The notes beneath the pieces were generated by a model. The model ran no database searches, had not been told where the DNA came from, and saw only the letters and a list, made by a program, of their open reading frames with translations. Shown piece by piece: positions 1 through 11,096 of a stretch of 64,000 nucleotides of DNA. Position numbers and translations under genes: made by a program. The stretch is from Diphasiastrum complanatum (Eukaryota > Streptophyta > Lycopodiopsida > Lycopodiales > Lycopodiaceae), in contig CM055094.1 of the NCBI GenBank assembly GCA_029204225.1, positions 12,499,314 to 12,563,313 of the forward strand, given 5' to 3'. Positions within the stretch are counted from its first letter, which is position 1. Each line of letters starts with the position of its first letter.

Positions 1-679
1 GCAATGGTCTCATGCTAGATGGGCCTTTCATAAACTTGGATTCTCGTTTTTGTGCCAAAATACATGAAACATCATATATGATTTATCCATCAACATGGAA
101 CTATTGCTATAAAATGTGCCTATTGGAATTTAGGTTTGACAAAAGCGCCATCTTAAGATCTCCAAACATAAGTTCAACCACAGTGTCTTGTGAAGAGCAA
201 AGTCAAAACCCTAGAATTTGAATATAGGCTAGTGATGGTTGCAACAACTAGCCCGGACCAAAAAGAAAGCAACAATACTTTACTCGTTATGGAAGTGAGG
301 AAGCTAGCAATTAAAGTAGCATAGAGGGAGAAATTGTTGAAATATATATGTTTGAGAAAAAGTGGGCTATGTCCATGTTCATGTGAAAAATCTACATAAC
401 TTTGAATTACACAAAACATATGAATATCATTAGAAATCATATGGAATCTAAAATTTGAAAAAGGAAATATCACTAACAATATTACATTATACAACTGTAG
501 AATAGTTCCACTTAATATTTGAAGTGGATACTTCCAAACAAAAATTGCACAATTGTTTGTTTTTCACCCATTGTTAATTTAATAATCAAATACATAATCA
601 ATAACTTTGATTTGCAGATCCGATAAGTCAACCATTTACTTGAACAAAACTCAAACACATAAGCATAAGGTTGTTGTTG
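1..679. other. unassigned AT-rich sequence
   Basis: No coding similarity, RNA gene or LTR boundary is recognised. The open frames here are short and low in recognisable motifs. It is probably repeat-derived, since it adjoins a Copia fragment, but nothing visible proves that. Confidence 0.4.
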
Positions 680-1150
680 AAACAGCTTCAGCCCAGAAGG
701 ACTTCAGAAGTGTTTCATGTGATAACATGCACTTTGCCGATTCGACTAAGGTTCTGTTCTTTCTCTCAGCAAGACCATTTGACTGAGGCGAATAGGAGGT
801 TATGTATTGTTGCTCAATGCCGTTGTTAAGGCAGTACTCCTTGAAATCGGTGGAGATGTATTCTCCTTCGTTATCCCTCAGTGCTTTGATTCGTTTGCAG
901 TCTGATTTTCTGCATGCTCTTTGAATTGTCTAAACTTGATGAAAGCTTCGGATTTCTGTTTGATGAAGTAAATAGCTGTTCTTTTGGAGAATTCATCAAT
1001 AAAGGCAATGAAATACTTTACATCTAGCAATGATAGAGTTTGCATAGGTCCACATATATCTGTATGAACAACATCTAACAGACCTTTTGTTGCATGCCTA
1101 TGACTCGATCTAAAAGAAATCCTAGTCTACTTTCCAAGCATAGGTTGTCC
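680..1150 (-). pseudogene. Copia integrase fragment, decayed
   Basis: The minus strand, read across small frame breaks, gives the Copia GAG-pre-integrase tail followed by integrase core landmarks: a VHTDICGPM block holding the first catalytic Asp, an FIDEFSKR block, an ALRDNEGEYIS block holding the second Asp, and an SPQSNGLAERKNRTLVESAK block holding the Glu. It continues into the conserved FWAEAV segment and then stops. A stop codon interrupts the start of the core. No gag, protease or RT is attached, so this is a truncated relic. The family is clear from the spacing of the D, D and E blocks. The exact Copia lineage is not determined. Confidence 0.8.
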
Positions 1151-2089
1151 TAATTTGACTTCATGATTGGTATGGGGACCTTCTTCTTCAAAATGACTTC
1201 ACCCTCGAATCCTTCTGGGACTTGCATTAAACTACTTCGGGGATACGACCGTAGAAGCGACTCTGATGGTGTCGAGTGCCTAGAAAACTGGCTCTGCTTG
1301 CTGGCCTGACTGAAATGGTGGTATTGAATCAAAAGTATCGAAAGTTTCCTGAAAATGATCGAATCCTATTCCGAGGGAGTTGGGGTTAAATGGCTCAAGG
1401 CTGAACGGCATCACAAAGTGCTCATCTGCCTGTAAGCGATAGGAATCATCGATCGTATCCATAAACCGTTGGGTATTTGGAAAAACAGCTGAAGTTTGTG
1501 GGGTAATTGTGATTGGAATGGTAGATCCAATTTTCACAACCTTGGGAGGAATCAGTGGCAAGGGTAGTTGCAAAGGCTAAGGTGACGGGAAGAGTAGAGC
1601 AAGTAGCGGCTGAGTACGACGACGAGACGCGGGAGGCGAGTGGGGTGAAACAATCTCGCTACATACTTGACGACGACTCTGGGAAGAGGATGCTTGGTGG
1701 AAAGATTAAACTGGTACTACTTTGTAGATACGTAGCACAGAATCAACATTACACCATAAACCTTATTTTCTAGATATGCGATGGCCAAGGATGACAAAAG
1801 AGAGCCAGCAGCAAACTGTTCTTTGATATTACTCGTAATGGCTCTATTTAGCTCTCCAAAAACCATCTTATACTAGTCATACGGCTGCACGGTCCCCTTA
1901 CCTAATTCATAGTTAGATTCTACCAAGTGATGGAGGATCTGAGAGGAGATCCATTCCTTCTTGAGGTTTCCAACCATTAGGAAGTTATTCAGAAGGTAGG
2001 CTACGACTAACAGAGTAGGATCATAGATGGCTTCTAGCAAATAGCCAGCATTGGTGTGATACTGGTTGATCTGAGTATCTACAAAAGGC
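1151..2089. other. unassigned sequence next to Copia remnants
   Basis: Short open frames on both strands (minus 1280-1573, plus 1555-1773) show no recognised domain. At 2046-2115 a short direct repeat is seen: the phrase TTGATCTGAGTATCTACAAA occurs twice about 27 bases apart. The stretch may be Copia linker or leader sequence. Confidence 0.35.
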
Positions 2090-3290
2090 TTGGTTGATCT
2101 GAGTATCTACAAAAGGCATCTCACTCTTTCAAGAGTGATTTCGATGCTTCTACAAGAGGAGATCAGAAGAACTACATCAGGTTCAAGATCGGATCTTCAA
2201 GCTCTATATTCAAAAAATCAGAAGTTTAGATCGAAGAGATCTACAAAGTCAAGATATACTAACAAGAAGAACAACATGCAGTCTGGACCAAATTCTGGTT
2301 CAGGATCAAATTCAACCTCTTCATCGTTCCAACCAGTGCAAAAACTATTCTGTAGATACTATAAGAGGACTGGCCACGAAATCAAGGATTGTCGAACTTT
2401 GAAGTACAACAACGAGAAGAAGAAGCAGTTTCAACAACAAGTAAACTCTGCTACAACCAGTCACTCAATCCAGCAACAGGAGGAAGATGAAGCAGCCGCT
2501 TTGACCGAGGTCGAAGAAAAACAGGATATCGATTCCTGGTATTTGGACTTCGGAGCAACTCAACATATGACTCACAATCAAGACTGGTTCAAGGATTACA
2601 AGACATTCACCCACTCAAGAGTTGTGTAGCTTGGAGACAACTCATCTCACTCTATCGAAGGTAAAGGAACAGTCAAAGTCGAATTCAAAAAAGGTGAAGT
2701 AAAGTTGTTGTCCAATGTTCTTTATGTTCCTAACCTTACCAAGAATCTACTTTCAATAAGTAGAATCACGAATTCTGGTCGAAGGGTCGAATTCGATACA
2801 GAGGGCTGTACCATACTCGACAAGTCTAGGAAAGTTTTAGCCTTCGGCAAACGATGTGGCTACCTCTATAGGCTTAGTCACTGCTATTCGACAAACAACC
2901 AAGCTCTTCACACATCGACTTCTGAATAAAATGATATGCTTTGGTATTTCAGATTAGGCCATCTAAATTTCAATAGTATTAAGCAAATGTTGACTTAGAA
3001 TTTAGTGCAAGATCTTCCTTCTGTGAGCAAACCGACTTCTCCTTGTGAAAGCTATATCTTCAACAAGCATGAAAGAGGTCCTTTCATATCTGATTTAATT
3101 CACACTTCTTTTGCTTGATCTTGTACATAGTGACATTTGTGGCCCAATGCAAACTGCTTCGACAGGGGGAGCTCTTTATTTCCTAACTTTCATTGATGAT
3201 TTCTCTCGATGAACTGTCACCTACTTCTTGAAGAACAAATATGAAGCTTTCAAGTTCTTCAAACAGTTCAAGGCATCTGCTAAAAATCAC
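2090..3290 (+). pseudogene. Copia gag-protease-integrase remnant
   Basis: The first open frame (2090-2629) gives the end of a Copia gag, with a damaged CCHC zinc knuckle in which one Cys is Tyr (CRYYKRTGHEIKDC). The protease signature WYLDFGATQHMT follows, with the catalytic DSG changed to DFG. A stop at 2627 interrupts it. The frame resumes at 2705 with the LSNVLYVPNLTKNLLSIS block typical of Copia protease C-termini, then a LGHLNF GAG-pre-integrase block, and then out-of-frame integrase N-terminal pieces to about 3290. RT and RNase H are absent. The sequence resembles the element at 57.4-59.1 kb, so the two probably belong to one family. It is non-functional because of the stops, frame shifts and protease change. 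Confidence 0.82.
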
Positions 3291-3399
3291 GTTCGCGTGC
3301 ACATCTCCTGCGCATTGAACCGATATCATCTACAGGTCTACTACCATCTTTTCCCATTGCACGTTCAATCGATATAAGGTTGTTATCTTGTAATATCGA

Positions 3400-3867
3400 A
3401 TGGATGCACATTTCTTATTGCTTTTGGTTGTGCCCATGTCTACGCGTGTTGAAACGATACTTGGTATTTTTTTTAACTTTAGAAATAGTATTATGGCTAC
3501 CTCTACATCTTTTGAGGATAAACTGAGAGAATTCTTAGATATCAGTGAAATTCCCTTCGAACAAATAGATTACTTTATTTTTCTTTTCTTTTTTACTTTT
3601 GATATTGATAAGTTAGTTTATGAGAATCATTTTCAGCCTGTTGATCTTCTTGATAAAGTTGGTCATGTAATTACACCCACTCATATAGATATAGACAATT
3701 GTAGTTTTGTTCATTTCTCAGATCTCGTACATGCCCAACCATCTTCCAGAAGCACGATAGAAAATACTCAAAATTACATGACAGCTTGTAGTATTTACAA
3801 AAGAAAATGTCGTCTTCTTATAAAAGACATGGCATTTAATTTTTTCATCTCTGTTGAAGTACCATAA
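3400..3867 (+). CDS. unrecognised open frame, 155 aa
   Basis: This open frame runs past its stop into a second in-frame stretch to about 4041, so the original reading frame was longer. The protein has an aromatic-rich run around residues 60-72 (many Phe and Ile) and no motif I recognise. It lies between a decayed Copia and an old Copia LTR. It could be part of a retroelement gag or a captured fragment. No splice or promoter evidence supports a host gene. Confidence 0.25.
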   Translation: MDAHFLLLLVVPMSTRVETILGIFFNFRNSIMATSTSFEDKLREFLDISEIPFEQIDYFIFLFFFTFDIDKLVYENHFQPVDLLDKVGHVITPTHIDIDNCSFVHFSDLVHAQPSSRSTIENTQNYMTACSIYKRKCRLLIKDMAFNFFISVEVP

Positions 3868-4063
3868 GATTCATCTATTCCAATGGATGTAGATGAAGAT
3901 GACGTTGATATAAGTGTTGAAGCTAAAGCTAAAATGGCATCTGAATATGAGAAGACCACTTGTCGATCAATAATTTTGTCCGGTTTTAAATATCAAAAAC
4001 TCCTTTTAGGAAGAAAACTTTACTGGGTCTTCATGTATATTTAAAAAATAATGATCATTATAT

Positions 4064-4734
<671 letters not shown>

Positions 4735-5020
4735 TGTTGAAGGGTTTGCGGATCCTGAGGCAACAACCCTAGCTAATAAGTGAGAGGGATTTGGCACCCT
4801 GCGTGTGTAATTCCAACTCGATGATCACATAGTTATTTGATAATTAGAAAGTCAATAAAAGGATTTAGGCCTTTTTGCGAGACTTTTAATGTCGTAGGGC
4901 CTAAATGTCAAGTTAATGAATAAAATAAGGGTTCCCACCAAAATTGGTTCAAAATCAATTTTAAACTAGTTTCCTCCAATTATTGAATGGGTTCCCACTC
5001 TTTTTTAAATATGAATGAAG
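4735..5020 (+). repeat. Gypsy LTR fragment, 5' part
   Basis: It begins TGTTGAAGGGTTTGCGGATC, matching the start of the LTR at 15,668. It shares the GTGAGAGGGATTTGGCACCC block and the TTAATGTCG..GGCCTAAATGTCAAG block. It ends near 5,020, after the TTTTTTAAAT block, where Copia RT coding begins. It is therefore a truncated LTR. Confidence 0.8.
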
Positions 5021-5024
5021 CAAA

Positions 5025-5184
5025 TGGTAACTTTAAACTTTCTCAGCAAAGTTATGTCTGTAAAATTTTGGCAAACTATGCAATGCTTCAATGCACGGGG
5101 AAAGAGGCTCCTATGGCACTTGGAGTAAAACTTTCAAACGATGACTATCCAAGGACTGAGCAAGAAGGATTTCAAATAATCTGA
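5025..5184 (+). pseudogene. Copia RT C-terminal fragment
   Basis: The plus strand encodes the end of a Copia reverse transcriptase domain: a GNFKLSQQSYVCKILANYAM block followed by MALGVKLSNDD. This corresponds to the QEKYANSIL..TPMESHVKL stretch of Copia A. It stops at 5184, where minus-strand Copia B coding begins. It is a short orphan piece. Confidence 0.7.
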
Positions 5185-5253
5185 TCGGAGCTGCTTGATT
5201 TTTTCAATACCATCAACACTATTTCCACTTATGATGATGTCATCTACGTAAAT
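5185..5253 (-). pseudogene. Copia B RT piece, far side of the Copia A insertion
   Basis: The minus strand reads VDDIIISGNSVDGIEKIKQ, the downstream side of the Copia RT YVDD active-site block. The upstream half of the same RT lies at 11,097-11,617 on the minus strand. The two halves are separated exactly by Copia A and its TAAAT duplication. At the left end (about 5185) Copia B is truncated against a plus-strand Copia scrap, so its RNase H and 3' LTR are missing here. Confidence 0.88.
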
Positions 5254-5902
5254 TGTGAAAGATTCAACTAGTTTCATCACATTTTGCAATATTTCCATAT
5301 TTGGCATATTGAGGCCAAAACTTGTTTTAGACTTAGAGGTTGACTTTTCAAAGTTCATTAGTCTAAATTTCATTTGAATAAACACTTTTTGAAAGTGTGG
5401 GAAAGATAGAATGCGAGTTTGAGTAGATTCAATTTGAATAAGTTGGGTACATTGAATCTAGACCCAAAATTGGTAGGGTTAACATTTTGGTGGGAAAGCC
5501 AAGTGGCCAAATAGGGTTTGGACCTGCTATAAAAGGATGTAACTCGTGGGGAGAGTCATCTTCTCTCTTTTCTATCTCATTTCATGCTTATACATGGTTC
5601 TCTTGGGTTCTACTATCCATTGGTGCACTATCTTGGTGATTGCTTGCAATTCTATGTGTAAAATGATCTATTTTGTTATTTTTGGATCCACACGTGTGAA
5701 ATACAATAACTTGCTGGTTTTGTACGGACAACAATAGTACATAATCATTTCATTCAAGTTTGATCAAGTTCTATTAGTGTTTGCATCTCAAATTGTGTGT
5801 AGATGCTGATTTTTCTACGTTGGTGAAATTGATAGTGTATTTCTCTTTCTAACCAAAGATCATTCAAGTAGATTGGATCTTAAGGATCTGAAATCTTTCA
5901 CA
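5254..5902 (+). repeat. Copia A 5' LTR
   Basis: It starts TGTGAAAGATT and ends AATCTTTCACA, a perfect 11 bp terminal inverted repeat. It matches the 3' LTR at 10449-11096. Confidence 0.96.
5528..5535 (+). promoter_or_regulatory. TATA box of Copia A 5' LTR
   Basis: TATAAAAG stands about 275 bases into the LTR and is followed by a pyrimidine-rich stretch. The same block is kept in the old LTR near 4326 and, as TTATAAAAGG, in the 3' LTR near 10723. Confidence 0.7.
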
Positions 5903-5914
5903 TGGTATCAGAGC
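5903..5914 (+). other. primer binding site, tRNA-iMet type
   Basis: TGGTATCAGAGC directly abuts the LTR end. This is the standard complement of the 3' end of plant initiator tRNA-Met and marks the start of reverse transcription. Confidence 0.92.
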
Positions 5915-6500
5915 TTGTGTTTCAGGTTATGGAGGAAATCAGATCTATCAATGATTTGGTGAAGATATCAAGTCTAGAGCATGCTAGAGAGGATTCTACA
6001 CCAAAATCGGATTTTTTGCTTTTGTAGATTGGATCTTTTGTAGATCAAAACACTAAATAGGTCAATATACTTGTTCAATTCCGTTTTTTAAATTCACATG
6101 CTGGATTTGGCCGATTTTTGGATCATTGGTTCAGCCTAAGTGGTGGCTTATAGATTGCATGTCAAATTTTCAGCATTTGCATGTAGATTCTGGAATAGTC
6201 AATCTTTTGTGATTTTGTCAAAACCCTAATTTTGATTGGATCTCTAGATAGTGAGGTTGCTGGACTTCATTTGAGTGTGTTTCAATCTTAGGAAGTGGAA
6301 AAAGTCATTAGATTGAGGATAGATCATAGGGTGATCAAGATTCCATGATTCTATGTGTTGATTTGCTTGGATAAGTGCTAGAAGAGAATTTGTGAGATAG
6401 TTTCAAATCTTGGTGATTTCTTTTGAAAGCATTTGTTGTTGTTCAAAGGAGTGCTTTGTGCATTGAAACAGGTTGAAAGAGAAGATCAGGTCATTGCTAC

Positions 6501-8183
6501 ATGGCAACCTCAATTGGAGTCATGTTGGAAGCCAATGATAGGCTTACCTCAAGTAACTATTCATTACGGAAAGTGAGGATGGAGTCACTTCTTGAGATGA
6601 ATGATGTTTTGGATATTGTTGTAGGTTTGGAGGAGAGACCAGCAACACAACAAGATCAATTGAGATATGACAAGAGGGCCAAGAGGGCTCTACACATGAT
6701 AAAGATGAATGTTACCAATGAACTTCTCAAGGAAGTTGGTAAGTGCACATCATCTTTGGAGGCTTGGAATTCATTGAAGAAGCTTTATGAATCCATGTCT
6801 ACTTCTAGAGTATTGACTCTAAGAAGGAAAATCTTTTCTTGTTTGCAAAAGAATGAAGAAAGTCCAAGTACTTTTGTTTTGAGAATGAAAGCATTGAATG
6901 ATGAGTTAGCTTGCATAGATGAAAGCATTAAGGAAGGAGAACTTATTCAAGTGATTCTTAATGGCTTGTTGGATGCTCATGCTAACATTGTTCAAAGTAT
7001 TGCTATTCAAAAGACTTTGCCAAGTTTGATGGATCTTCAAGAGATCTTGATCAATGAGGAATATAGGCTTCAAGCAAGAGGTGGATCTACATCGACACTT
7101 CAAGAGGATGCTATGTTCACAAAGGGCAAATTCAAGGGCAAAACCAAAAGCAAGTGGTCTAAAGGGCAAGATCAAGTGGATGCTTCTTCAAGTAGCAAAA
7201 AGAAGGATAGATCAAAGCTCAAGTGCTTCTATTGTGGCATCAAAGGACACTTTGCAAGTGAGTGCTACAAGAAGAAGAGAGATCAAGGAGACAAGCAAGG
7301 TAATCTTACTCTTGATGAGGATGGTTTGGATGTCCAAGATGCAAATGATGATGCTTTTGTGATGTCTTCATGTATGCTTGCTAATGATGGAGAACTAGAT
7401 CCTTGGTGGATTGATAGTGGAGCAAGTTCACACATGACCTTTCACAAAGAGTACTTCACTTCTTTGTTGGCATATGGAGATGACAAGAGGGTGATCTACA
7501 CGGCCAATGATGGTGAGTGTGCAATCAAAATGATTGGCACAATTCCTATTTCTCTCTCTACAAATAGGAATGTTCATTTGGAGGATGTCTTGTCTATTCC
7601 ATCTATTACCAAGAATTTGTTTAGTGTGAGTCAAATGCTAAGTAAGGGCCTCAAGGTGGAGTTTGATGGCGATGCTTGTTTGATCAAAAGGAAGGATGTC
7701 TTGATTGGAAAAGGTAAAAGGCAAGGGAAGTTGTTCAAACTTGATGCTTGTGTTATTGCTAACCAAGTTGGATGTGTTGCAAGGGAGCAAATTTCTATTC
7801 AAGAGGTTTGGCACAAAAGGATGGGACACCTCAACTTCAAGTCATTGGAGGTAATGGCAAGGAAGAAGGTTGTGATTGGTCTTCCAAGTTCCTTAAGTAA
7901 TGACAAACATGTTTGTGAGTGTTGTGCTTTGTCTAAGTCACGTAGACTACCTTATACTAGATCTATTTCTAGATCTACAAAGCCTTTTCAACTTGTACAT
8001 TCGGATATTCATGGATTTACTACAATTAGCAATAGTGGAGCTAAGATGTATGTAAAATTCATTGATGATTTTAGTAGATTTTGTTGGATCTATCTACTAA
8101 AGAGCAAGGATGAAGTTATGATGTCTTTCTCAAGTTCAAGAATGCAAGGGAGAACCAATTCTCCACAAAGATCAAGTGCTTGA
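6501..8183 (+). pseudogene. Copia A gag-protease-integrase N part
   Basis: Begins at the ATG at 6501 after a leader of about 600 bases. Residues 1-230 form a UBN2-type gag. A CCHC zinc knuckle lies at C242, C245, H250 and C255. The aspartic protease motif DSGASSHMT starts at D305. The GAG-pre-integrase block (WHKRMGHLNF then CECC) follows around residues 437-475. The integrase core then opens with VHSDI and FIDDFSRF. Near 8113 one base has been lost, so the last 25 or so residues are out of frame and the frame stops at 8183, inside the integrase. In an intact element this would be one polyprotein with the next two frames. The protease and zinc knuckle residues themselves are intact. Confidence 0.93.
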
Positions 8184-9693
8184 GAGGTGACAATGGTGTG
8201 AGTACATATCTAACAAGTTCAAGGCCTTTTGTGATGAGCATGGGATCAAGAGGGAGTATACAACATCAAGGACCCCACAACAAAATGGAGTGGCTGAAAG
8301 GAAGAATAGAACTTTATGTGAAAGTGCTAAGGCTATGAGGTTAAGTGCTATTCTTGACAAACCATTTTGGGATCAAGCTTTGTTGTGTGCCAATTTCTTG
8401 TGCAATAGGTGGCCGAGTGCTATTTTGGATGGAAGGACACCTTTTGAGATGCTATTCAAGAGGAGGCCGAGTGTCAACTTTCTAAGAACCTTTGGATGCA
8501 CATTCTATGTCAACATTACTCTTGATGATAGGACCAAGGAGAATCCATCTTCAAGAAGAGGTATTTTTGTTGGATATAGTGAGGTGAGTAAAGCCTACAA
8601 GGTTTACATTCCTTCTACTAACAAAGTGATTGTTGGTAGAGATGTCATTTTTTATGAGGGAAACATTCCAAAGGTGTCTTCAAGCATGATTGATGGTAAA
8701 GTAGATGGATCTAACATTCTTGATGTTGATGAGAAGGATCCTACTTTGGATGGTGGTGATGATGGACCTTCATCAAGTCAAAAGCCAAGGAGAACATCAA
8801 GAGAAAGACAAGTACCTTCAAGGCTCACATATGATCAAAAGGGTAAGCAAGTAGTTTCTGGAAATTATGTTGCTTTCCTAACCTCTTTGGATGAGCCTAC
8901 AAGTGTAGATCAAGCAAGGAAAGAAGAGGAGTGGATCCAAGCAATGGATCTTGAGTATCAAGCTCTTATGAAGAATGGAACATGGAGATTGGTGGAGTTG
9001 CCTAAGGACAAGAAAGCTATTGGATGCAAATGGATCTTCAAGGTGAAGACAAACCAAGATGGATCTATCAACAAGTACAAGGCAAGGTTAGTGGCAAAAG
9101 AATATGCTCAACAACAAGGAATTGACTATGATGAGACCTTTGCACCCATGGCAAAGATGGTAAGCATTCGAGTCATCATTTCACTTGCTACACTTTATGG
9201 ATGGGATCTATGGCAAATGGACATTTCAAATGCATTCTTGAATGGTGGTCTTGAGGAGGAAGTATACATGGAGCAACCCGAGAGCTACATCTCATCAACA
9301 AAGCCAAATCATGTGTGTCTTCTACAAAAGAGTTTGTATGGCCTTAAGCAAGCACCAAGGAGTTGGTATGCTAAGCTTAACACTTTTTTACTCTCTCAAG
9401 GCTTTGTTATGAGTGAGTATGATCATTCACTTTATTATAGGTTTGCTGGAAATGATGTTACCATCTTGATAATCTATGTGGATGATATCATCTTGAGTGG
9501 TGGAGACAATCAAGATGTGGAGGATATCAAGAATGCTCTTAAGAAGGAGTTTGAGGTGCATGATCTTGGTAATTTGCATTACATTTTAGGAATAGAAGTC
9601 ATTAGATCTTCTCAATCTACTTTCATTTGTCAAGAGAAGTATGCTAATTCTATTCTAAGAAAGATTTCATATGGTAGATGCAAAAGCTATTGA
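8184..9693 (+). pseudogene. Copia A integrase C part and reverse transcriptase
   Basis: Integrase coding resumes after a second one-base loss near 8198, and the long open stretch runs from 8290. The PQQNGVAERKNRTLCE block carries the catalytic Glu. After the linker (TSRERQVPSRLTY) the RT domain runs from the WIFKVKTNQDGS block through KARLVAKEYAQQQGIDYDETFAPMA, then DISNAFLNG with a catalytic Asp and YVDD at 9475-9486, so the polymerase residues look intact. An extra base near 9665 throws the end out of frame (stop at 9693), just before the SxxxTPM segment. This copy cannot make a full polyprotein without frameshifting. Confidence 0.93.
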
Positions 9694-10453
9694 TACACCT
9701 ATGGAGTCTCATGTAAAGCTTACTATAAGAGGTAATGAAAGATCATTCAAGGACATTACTCTCTATAGAAAGCTAGTTGGTTCACTCATCTATCTAACCA
9801 TTACTAGACCTGATCTAAGGTATTGTGTTGGAAGATTGAGTCAATTCATGCAAGATCCTAGTGAGGAGCATTGGAAGCTAGGAAAGCGAGTTTTGAGGTA
9901 CATCATTGGAACTCGAGATTTTGGCATATTGTATGAGGGATCATCACCTAATCTTTTTGGATTTTCAGATTCGGACTATGCTGGAGATGTAATGGATAGG
10001 AAATCCATTAGTTCTTATTGTATTTTCATAGGTGATGGAGCTATATCATGGATGTCAAAGAAACAAGCCACTATCTCATTGTCATCTAGTGAGGCCGAGT
10101 ACAAAGCTCTTACACATTGCACAAAGGAGATGGTATGGATCAAAAGGATGATCAAGGATCTTCACTTGCTAGATTTTTCAAAGAGCCCAATCATCTTTTG
10201 TGACAATCAATCATCCCAAAGAATGGCATCCAATCCTCTCTTTCATGCTAGGAGCAAGGATATTGAGATACAATATCATTTTGTGAGGGAGCGAGTCATT
10301 GCAAAGGAGGTGGAACTTCAGCATGTGTCTTCAAGGGAATGTGTAGCTGATATCTTCACCAAAGCATTGGGAAAAGACTTGTTCATGAAGCATAGAACTT
10401 CACTTGGAGTATTATCAAAGTCTATGCTAAAACTAGTTGAAGAGGGAGTGTGA
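9671..10453 (+). pseudogene. Copia A RT end and RNase H
   Basis: Continues the polyprotein in the next frame after the indel near 9665. Landmarks in order: DTPMESHVKL, LVGSLIYLTITRPDL (the RT-RNase H junction), then RNase H with DSDYAGD, SSSEAEYKAL and DNQSS carrying the catalytic acidic residues, then HIEIQYHF-like and ADIFTKAL blocks near the end. The frame ends at 10453, just inside the 3' LTR, as is common for Copia elements. This domain itself shows no stop. Confidence 0.92.
10436..10448 (+). other. polypurine tract of Copia A
   Basis: A purine-rich run (GTTGAAGAGGGAG) directly before the 3' LTR. It is the expected plus-strand DNA priming site. Confidence 0.8.
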
Positions 10454-11096
10454 AAGATTCAACTAGTTTCATCACATTTTGCAATATTTCCATATTTGGC
10501 ATATTGAGGCCAAAACTTGTTTTAGACTTAGAGGTTGACTTTTCAAAGTTCATTAGTCTAAATTTCATTTGAATAAATACTTTTTGAAAGTGTGGGAAAG
10601 ATAGAATGCGAGTTTGAGTAGATTCAATTTGAATAAGTTGGGTACATTGAATCTAGACCCAAAATTGGTAGGGTTAGCATTTTGGTGGGAAAGCCAAGTG
10701 GCCAAATAGGGTTTGGACCTGTTATAAAAGGATGTAGCTCGTGGAGAAAGTCATCTTCTCTCTTCTCTATCTCATTCATGCTTATACATGGTTCTCTTGG
10801 GTTCTACTATCCATTGGTGCACTATCTTGGTGATTGTTGCAATTCTATGTGTAGAATGATCTATATTTGCTATTTTTGGATCCACACGTGTGAAATACAA
10901 TAGCTTTCTGGTTTTGTACGGACAGCAATAGTACATAATCATTTCATTCAAGTTTGATCAAGTTCTATTAGTGTTTGCATCTTAAATTGTGTGTAGATGC
11001 TGATTTTTCTACATTGGTGAAATTGGTAGTGTATTTTTGTTTCTAACCAAAGATCATTCAAGTAGATTGGATCTTAAGGATCTGAAATCTATCACA
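10449..11096 (+). repeat. Copia A 3' LTR
   Basis: Matches 5254-5902. It ends CTATCACA, with one change in the terminal inverted repeat, and is followed by the target duplication TAAAT. Confidence 0.96.

Larger units (their letters stand above)
5254..11096 (+). mobile_element. Copia A, near-complete Ty1/Copia retrotransposon
   Basis: A 5,843 bp element bounded by two LTRs (649 and 648 bp) and by the 5 bp target duplication TAAAT (5249-5253 and 11097-11101). A primer site matching tRNA-iMet follows the 5' LTR and a purine tract precedes the 3' LTR. The domain order is gag, zinc knuckle, protease, integrase, RT, RNase H, as in Copia. The frame is broken by three small indels (near 8113, 8198 and 9665), so this copy is probably not autonomous. 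By eye the LTRs differ at roughly 18 substitutions plus a few indels, about 3 percent, mostly transitions, so the insertion is fairly recent. It is inserted in antisense to Copia B. Confidence 0.96.
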
